From contig CM046304.1 in the NCBI GenBank assembly GCA_025267735.1, forward strand, positions 3,410,001-3,474,000: 64,000 nucleotides of DNA. The letters run 5' to 3'. Each line of letters begins with the position of its first letter. Position 1 is the first letter of the stretch. Source of the DNA: Mactra quadrangularis (lineage: Eukaryota; Mollusca; Bivalvia; Venerida; Mactridae). Shown here one piece after another: positions 57,205 through 64,000 of the stretch. The notes below the pieces were generated by a model. That model made no database searches, was not told where the DNA came from, and saw only the letters and a list, made by a program, of their open reading frames with translations. The position numbers were made by a program, and so were the translations under genes.

Positions 57205-57420
57205 TAAAAGTAGGAGTAGTAGATCAGTGGAGGGGCACGGGCTAAGGGATTGAGAGGTCCCGGGTTCAAATCCCACTAGGGGCACTGCTAATTTCCTTGA
57301 GCAAGGAATACACCTTCGATTGCTTCACTCCATCCAGGTGTAAATGGGTACCTGTTAGGGTCATAAACTGTATGCTGTGGCTGCAATCTGCACCAAATGT
57401 TAACAGTCGGTGTGTGACTC
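57205..57420 (+). mobile_element. SINE-4 copy, best preserved
   Basis: GATCAGTGGAGGGGCACG head, GGTCCCGGGTTCAAATCCC B-box, body CCATCCAGGTGTAAATGGG. Confidence 0.75.
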
Positions 57421-58231
57421 AATGATTGGAGAAGTTAATGTCACGAGTAGACTGAATAGTGATACTAGACGTAGACTTCATAAACCTTGTTTTAACTTTA
57501 TAAGATAACAATAAAAAATTGACAATTTCAACCAAGGAGGAATCCCTAAGTATCTGACCAGGGATTTCTTTGGGATCCCTGATAAAACATGCTAGTGTCA
57601 AACTCTGAGTTTAGCGAAAGCTATGATCAAGTAGTTTTAAAGGGAGTAATGTTGATGCAATGGTTTTAAGAAAAATCCTTGAGTGCTAAGAAAAATAATA
57701 TGTTTATAGATTATGTAATGAAAACTATATGTTATGGAATGAAAAACAAAGCGTGACATTTAAACATACGATTTGTATACAAATTAGCATGACTATATAA
57801 TTATATTGCCAGTAAAAACTGAGAAAATTTTGAATGCTGTGAAAAGTAGTAAGTTGAGAAAACTCCACACAATTTTTTAAACAGTAAGGCCACAACAAGT
57901 TGATCATTTGTTCTACGGAAATTTCTGAAAAAAAATGGGGCGAGCGAGCGAAGAAATTTTTTAAAAAAGTCTTTATTCACTTGCTTTATATAGTGGTTTG
58001 ACCAAATTCTTATGGGCGAGCGAGGAAATAAAAATATTTTTTTTGTAAAAACCGTCAAAATTAAGGTGCGAGCCAATCCATAGAACATATGATCAATTTG
58101 TTGTGGCCTAAAATATTTCTAAGTTACGTGTCACATTGAGAGAACTGAAACATTTGAGAAAACTGGACAGTATTGTCAGTCCTGGGGCTGAGCAGTATTT
58201 TCAGCTTCTATCGTATATGAAGTAAATAACA

Positions 58232-58490
58232 TAGGCGGTTCTAGCGGGGATGTCAGGGGGGTCTGGACCCCCCTAGAATTTTCAAAATGTACCTTTCCAT
58301 TAGTGTATTTATTGGCAGTAAGTCATTTTAAGTAACATGAAGAAATTTTTCTCGCTGCTTAACATAGATTTAATGGTTATGAATTTTTATTATTAATATG
58401 TTGCATTATTCTACAAAATGTGTATAATGTGGATGTGGTTTCCCCCTAGATTCGAACCCCCCATGAAAAAAATAGTGGATCCGCCCCTGA
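58232..58490. mobile_element. GGGCGGATCC-family element
   Basis: ATAGGCGGTTCTAGCGGGG to AGTGGATCCGCCCCTGA; body colinear with the 55152 copy (ATGTTGCATT, AAATGTGTATAATG). Confidence 0.78.
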
Positions 58491-58841
58491 AAAATATGTG
58501 TATTATATGCATAAGCTTAATTAGGGCAGTCGATAAGGCATCTGACATGCAAGCAGGATGTCACACGTTTGTGTTAAAAGCATCCAGTACTTAACTTTTT
58601 TCGTCCTTAGACACTGTTCCTCAGAACACGGTTTCCATGGAGATCAAATGACTGGCAATCTATTTGCCTGCTACCTATCCATGTTATTGCGATTTTCTGT
58701 TAATATCTTTTCCATTTTGGCCCCACTTAAAGACAAAATAAAAAACCCACATAGACAATGTCCTATTGTTAAGATAATACCATGTTAAGGTCACATATCA
58801 AACATGCCAATGGTCTATATGTATACATTGTGTTCCATTTT

Positions 58842-58986
58842 GTTTTTTTGGTTGGGTTTAACGCCGTAGCAACACATTGTATAGGTCATATAACGACGAC
58901 CAGTCAACCTACTCACTCTTCCTAGAAAGGATAAATCTCAGGATTTAGCAGTAAACCAACTACTAAGCGCATACTTTTGTCAGTAC
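58842..58986 (-). mobile_element. SINE-1 copy, truncated
   Basis: Tail and part of the body (GGGTTTAACGCCGTAGCAAC to GCATACTTTTGTCAGTAC); sequence to the right is unrelated. Confidence 0.8.
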
Positions 58987-59368
58987 AGAAAGCCATAGAC
59001 CGTGGGAAGCCTTGCGTATTAAGGTGACCGTATGCACATGGCACAAAACAACACACCCATACAGAGCCGTAGCTGGAAGATAATGCAAGTTCAATCTATA
59101 CTCGGCCACGATTTTTGAAACTGATACGTGCATCCATGGCTCATCTCACGGACTGTTGTAAAAACATAACAGTCCGTACGGGTATGCAAGACTTTGTACA
59201 AGTCCGTGCGCAGCTTGATAGAACTGCATCCAGATGGTGCCCTCACAGCTATTTCTATGTTTGAGGGACTGTAGCATAAGGCTAGTTGAAAATTTTGCCC
59301 ATTACTTTTATATAACATAATAAATCAGGCTTGTGTTGGAGGCAATGACTGGCACATGAACAAGAACA

Positions 59369-59660
59369 CATAGGCAGATCTAGCAGGGGGTGGGTCTGGG
59401 GGGTCCGGACACTCCCTGGAATTTCCAAAATGTACCTGTCCATAAGTGTATTTCTTGACTATAAGTCATTTTTATGTAGCATGAAGCAAATTTACTCCAT
59501 GCTTAACATAGAATTAATGGTTATATAGTTTGTATTATAAATATGTTGCATTATTCAGCTAACAGTGTATAATGAGATTGTGGTTCATAAGTTTGGACCC
59601 CCCCCCCCCTAGAAAAAGTTCAGACCCCCCCCCCTAGAAAAAAGCCTGGATCCACCCCTG
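59369..59660. mobile_element. GGGCGGATCC-family element
   Basis: CATAGGCAGATCTAGCAGG to GCCTGGATCCACCCCTGG, same body. Confidence 0.78.
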
Positions 59661-59979
59661 GAGTTTAACATTTAATGAATGTTTTTTGTATCAACATGAG
59701 TGGTTTTATGTATTTTTCAAATTACAGTCAATGATGCGTTATAAATACTATCAAACATTCATGGTAACTAGCTTTAAGTTCAATTATGTTATACTTATTG
59801 ACTTCTGTCGCAAAGCAAATATACATTTGTGTATTTATTGACAAGTAAAGTCAACAGTCCTTAAACATAAATTGATCGAAAACAGATGTCTTTATTGTTG
59901 TTACAATTAAAATATGTTCAAGTGCAGTTTAAAGACTGCTTCCATATATATGTTCAACCATTTTGTACGATAACCCCTG

Positions 59980-60112
59980 ATCATTGAAATCACCTTCAGG
60001 CAGGTGACCCTCACAGTACCCATTAGCCTGGGTGGATCGCCCAAGTGGGGTGAAAATCCAAGACCACTCAATCCCTAAGCATGCATCCTACCACTGGACC
60101 ACTGCTCCTGTA
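59980..60112 (-). mobile_element. SINE-4 copy, partly deleted
   Basis: CAGGCAGGTGACCCTCACAG to CCTACCACTGGACCACTG; the middle is shorter than in the 14905 copy. Confidence 0.65.
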
Positions 60113-60303
60113 AAAAAGTGTGACCCCACCCCCACCCTCATGCAGAGAAAGAGCAATTTTGACAAATATTAAGCTACTAAACAGAAAATTAATAAAAGAT
60201 TACCCCTGTATTGTATAATAAATCCTTTCTGCATATATGGTAAAAGATCTAAATAATCAACAATGTAAATAGTACCCTTCTCTAATTTACTGAGCGGTAC
60301 CTA

Positions 60304-61006
60304 TCAGAGCTCGAATTTAACCAAAAAATTGGACTTGTAAATGTTTGAAGTTGATTTTATTTCAACTTGCAAAATGAGAAAATCACTTGTATTTTTCTCA
60401 AATTTTTACTAGCAAACTTATTTTAATTTACTATTCATATATGCAATAAACAAAATAGCACCATATCTAACCATGGATAGAAAAAGGGCGTTATTGTGGA
60501 ATAGACAAAGAATATCTTTTGAATAGCTTTTCAACATATATTCAATATGAAAAGAGCACTACACAAATTTGGTATATAATTTAATAATTGATATATGATA
60601 ATTAATATCAAACATGTTTTTACGGTGAATTTTTAATTGATACTACAGTAAAACTTGGTTATAACATACTTGGTTATAACATACACTCGGTTACAACATA
60701 CCATTTTTCCTGGCCCATTCTTCATATTTTGTATGTAACATACTTAGTATGCTATATGGATATAACATACCTCGGTTATAACATACCTTTTTTCTTTGGC
60801 CCAGCGAGTATGTTATAACCGAGTTTTACTGTATAGATCTATCAATCTGTTTCAACACTGATTTAAGCCTCATTAGTTATGACAGTAATATATTATTCCA
60901 TCAATTTCAACTCGCCAAAATTTGTGAGTTAAAATAAAAGTTACTTGCAATTTTCAAAATCCACTTGCATTTTGCACATATGCGAGCTTAAACTCAAGCC
61001 CTGATA
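60304..61006. mobile_element. Inverted-repeat element hosting a pogo-like MITE
   Basis: TCAGAGCTCGAATTTAACC to TTAAACTCAAGCCCTGA; sequence also related to 46278-46680 (CAGGGCTCGAAATTG). The pogo-like MITE at 60646-60831 is nested inside. Confidence 0.65.
60646..60831. mobile_element. Pogo/Tc1-like MITE with TA target site
   Basis: CAGTAAAACTTGGTTATAAC and GTTATAACCGAGTTTTACTG form a long inverted repeat; TA on both sides. Internal CGGTTATAACATAC motifs repeat. Confidence 0.88.
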
Positions 61007-61259
61007 CATTAATCTAGTCTAAAGCCAGTCACAAGATTTATTCAGTCTGGTGAAAAATACTTATTTTATCATGTACAGTCAGGTTAGTTGATAAATTAGC
61101 TGGAGTAAAATGAAATATGACCCAAGATAATATAACCTTCCAGACCCCACCCCCTGAGAAATGAATCAAATGAGACCCAGTAAATACAGACTTCAGGACC
61201 CCCCTAAGAAACCACATAATATAAATTTCAAATATAATTTCAATTTTATATGACACTGC

Positions 61260-61562
61260 AGGGGCAGATCCAGGATTTTTTTCTTGGGGGTCCAAACGTT
61301 TTCAGAGGGAGGAGTCCAAAATTTTGAACGAAAACCACATTATACACTGTTTGCAGAATTCGCAACAGATCAATAATAAAAACTATATAACCATTAGATC
61401 TTTGTTAAGCACAAACGCAAGCAAAGCAAGCCCAAGAATAATTGCTTCATGCTACTTAAAATGGCTTACAATAAAAAAAACATTCATAGAAAGGTATATT
61501 TTGAAAATTTCAGCTAGGGGTCCAGCCCCCCCCCCCTGACCCCCACTAGATTCGCCTATGCA
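61260..61562. mobile_element. GGGCGGATCC-family element, inverted
   Basis: CAGGGGCAGATCCAGGATTT to CTAGATTCGCCTATGC; body is the reverse complement of the previous copies. Confidence 0.78.
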
Positions 61563-61564
61563 CA

Positions 61565-62860
61565 GGCACCCAGTTATCCTGCTTTAGAATAATCACTAGC
61601 ACTGCACATAAAATTGAATCATTATGACATTAAGTATTTGTCATGTATACGTACATTAATACATAAGGTAGCTTTATTTTTCAAGGCCATACTCTATACA
61701 TATATTATATTTTACCTCTATAGGCGAAATCTATACAATAAGAGTTAAATAAAAGACTGGTTAGGTTTGACAGTAAAATTATGATACTATATATTGTCAG
61801 AACAGAACAGAACAGAACAAACCTTTATTTCTCAAATCATGAATTAAATGATACATGAGCAATTATATGTACAGTATATAATCAATTTACCTTAAAATCT
61901 AATACACGACTTTATGTTCTAAATACGAAAGTAGGACACAGCGACTAAGCTAGCGTATCAACATTGACTGTATCGCGAATACTGTACAATATAGTATGTA
62001 TAATGTTATATACATGTACATACAGACTATAGACCTACGAACGAGTGTAGCCATTAAACAAAATACCATTTTCAATGGAATAACTCCATCAAAAAAAGAA
62101 AAGAACGAACACATAAGATGAAAATTGTACGTACCATATAAGATATAAATTCACCGATAGAACATAAAACTGATTATGTTTACGGTGATCCAAATACCAA
62201 CACTGGTTTCACGAACACAGTAAAGTCCAACACCTGTCCGTAAACTACCGGTTCAGTCAATAAATCGATAAATATATACGAACGGCATGAAATGGAACGA
62301 ATAATGGAATGAATGAAACCAAATAAGGTTGACACTGTGTGAAAACTCGGCCACAGACAAGAGCGGGTCTTGTGACGATAGTCAGGGGGTGAAAGCAAAT
62401 GCAAAAATGCCTGCGTAAAGACGTGATAATCATTTAACTGAATAGATTTATATTGCACGAGTTTTGTGATGCAGTATTGAACCAGCGATTTCTAACCTTC
62501 GCCCACTCCTCCCATGGACAGTGTGAGGGTAGGGAGAGACGTGTTTCACCTACCAGCCCCCCTTACTGCCAGGTAACAGCGGGGAATTAAGAGACATCTA
62601 ATTGTTCTTCGGGAGAACAGTTTTCGCGCCAAAAATAGTGGAGACAATCTAGCATTTGTGGATGTAGCTGCTTACTACTAGGGATAGCCTATTTACCAGG
62701 GATTTTACCAACCGAATGGCATTGCAGGAGAGTCATTTAAACAGAGTTCGATTGGCTCAAAGTCAAAGTTCCCGCTTATTCTCTGGGGTGAAGTGCGGAT
62801 ACGTTCCGAATGACACATAAATTGCACGATTTTTATGATGCATGTCGAGTGTTATGGACA
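61565..62860 (-). promoter_or_regulatory. Least repetitive upstream segment, possible receptor promoter/5' exon
   Basis: This part has more CpG than its surroundings (for example CGTAAACTACCGG, TTCGCGCC) and no identified transposon, so it is the best candidate in the window for the missing 5' UTR exon. No donor site was proven; the 92-codon minus frame at 62180-62458 looks non-coding. Confidence 0.2.
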
Positions 62861-62864
62861 ATCA

Positions 62865-63232
62865 GGGGCTTTTGTCTGTTATTTCCCCTTGTATCCTATT
62901 CAAATAGGTAGGTCCAATTAGTTGGATTACTCGGATTTTACCCTAACTTTCCAATGACAATTTGCCAAAATTAATATTAAATAACGTTTTTGTAAATCAT
63001 TTAATTTATTTGAAATTCAAGATAAGTATTTTTAGGGAAAAGAACTATTAAAATTTCATCACTTCTGTTAATATCTTCATTAACAAGAAAGATACAAGAT
63101 GAAATATTTTGTTATCCTTACATATATATAGGAATTCAATAATAAAATCCGAGGATTCCAACTGTAAGGACCTACTTGCCAATTGGATTTCTTCAGATTT
63201 TATCAGGGAAAGATAACTGACTAAAGTCCCTA
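62865..63232. mobile_element. AGTCAGTTAT MITE, copy 6
   Basis: Left end diverged (GGGGCTTTTGTCTGTTAT), right end AACTGACTAAAGTCCC intact. Confidence 0.82.
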
Positions 63233-64000
63233 ATTATATTAGAGCATTTACTCGTGTTAATATTTATAGCTGTCAGGAATAAATTTACAGATTAATTCAA
63301 TTAATTATAAATAATATGATTAATAAAATCAGGGTTTTATATAACGTGTTATATAGGATTCCAGATAAAATTAATCAGTAAGTGCTGAAATTAATTATTA
63401 TTAAAGCTACAATTGAATAATCTCCTAAAATTGTATAATTTCTGATTAAATAACAGGCCCGTAGGAACAGGGGGGTGGGGGTGGGGCTAGGGGGGGCTTA
63501 GCCCCCCCCCCCAATATTTTCAGCAATTATAGTGATTGAGGATCTTTAATTATCCCAATTCACCCCAATCAAATCAAAATACACACACTTTTTATGGAGC
63601 AAGATTCAAATTCAGTGTTAAATTAAACTTAAATTAAACTTAGTATTTCCATACTTTTTAATAAAGCCCCTAGTCATACCGTTAGCCCCCCCCCCAATCT
63701 GAAAATGCTTCCTACGTGACTATTTAATAGTCACTGACAAGATAGTTCTATGAATTCTCGTACCCAGAGCCAAGTAAGATTCTCGATACTAGCTAGATAG
63801 AGAATCTTGATAACCTCGGGGTACGAGAATGGGTTGTTTTTCGCTCATCTGGCTCTAGCTATTACGTGTTCTTCAAAAATCAAAACAGTTTTGCTAACAA
63901 AAAAGGATAAAAGATATAAAGCTTAAAATAGTAAAGCCTACCTGACCCATTTAAGATAAATTTACAAGTGCAATGGTCATATGTAAATATTTTTATATGT
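63233..64000. other. Right edge: repeat fragments
   Basis: Contains a G/C homopolymer element with TTAGCCCCCCCCC (63450-63720) and a short inverted repeat TTCTCGTACCC...GGGTACGAGAA (63751-63829). No coding exon recognised. Confidence 0.5.

Noticed and set aside
59091..59318. 75-codon minus frame containing YSPSNIEIAVRAPSG
   Set aside because: No splice-site or domain support; no resemblance to a family I can name.

Overview
This is a low-GC, intron-rich and heavily repeat-laden piece of an animal nuclear genome. Repeat content (several tRNA-derived SINE families, many short inverted-repeat elements with GGAC-type or GGGGGTAT ends, long minisatellites) and the divergent nuclear receptor point to a lophotrochozoan, most likely a bivalve mollusc. 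That placement is inference; no diagnostic marker gene is present.

Two multi-exon genes lie head-to-tail on the minus strand, and both were reconstructed by hand from splice sites and reading phase. The left gene (exons between 16843 and 1722) encodes a 371-residue protein with a non-canonical basic helix-loop-helix start that resembles STRA8, the vertebrate retinoic-acid-responsive meiosis-entry factor. All seven exons join in phase, with an upstream in-frame stop before the ATG. The right gene (exons between 55685 and 29714) encodes a nuclear receptor of NR1 type: two intact C4 zinc fingers, an extraordinary hinge of about 800 residues carried by one 2456-nt exon, and a ligand-binding domain over four further exons. 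Its last exon, which could carry the AF-2 helix, was not found.

The most striking feature is the placement of the tandem arrays. Four minisatellites begin exactly at splice junctions and every unit contains a copy of that junction: 63-bp x about 21 at the last STRA8-like acceptor, 51-bp x about 18 at the receptor exon 5 acceptor, and 30-bp x about 24 and 20-bp x about 76 on either side of receptor exon 4. A fifth, two-copy duplication starts at the donor of STRA8-like exon 6. Receptor exon 3 also carries a 24-bp coding repeat, and a decayed version of the same repeat lies in the upstream intron, broken up by transposons. The arrays present rows of decoy splice sites, some able to change the protein.

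Layout: 1-323 SINE; 669-898 inverted-repeat element; 1722-16843 STRA8-like gene with introns full of SINEs and MITEs; 16.9-29.6 kb gene-poor spacer with SINEs, MITEs and the 3' end of a non-LTR retrotransposon (27.9-28.4 kb); 29.7-55.7 kb nuclear receptor, with most minisatellites in its ligand-binding-domain introns and a decayed mariner element in intron 1; 55.7-64 kb upstream flank or 5' intron of the receptor, with repeats and no recognised coding exon.
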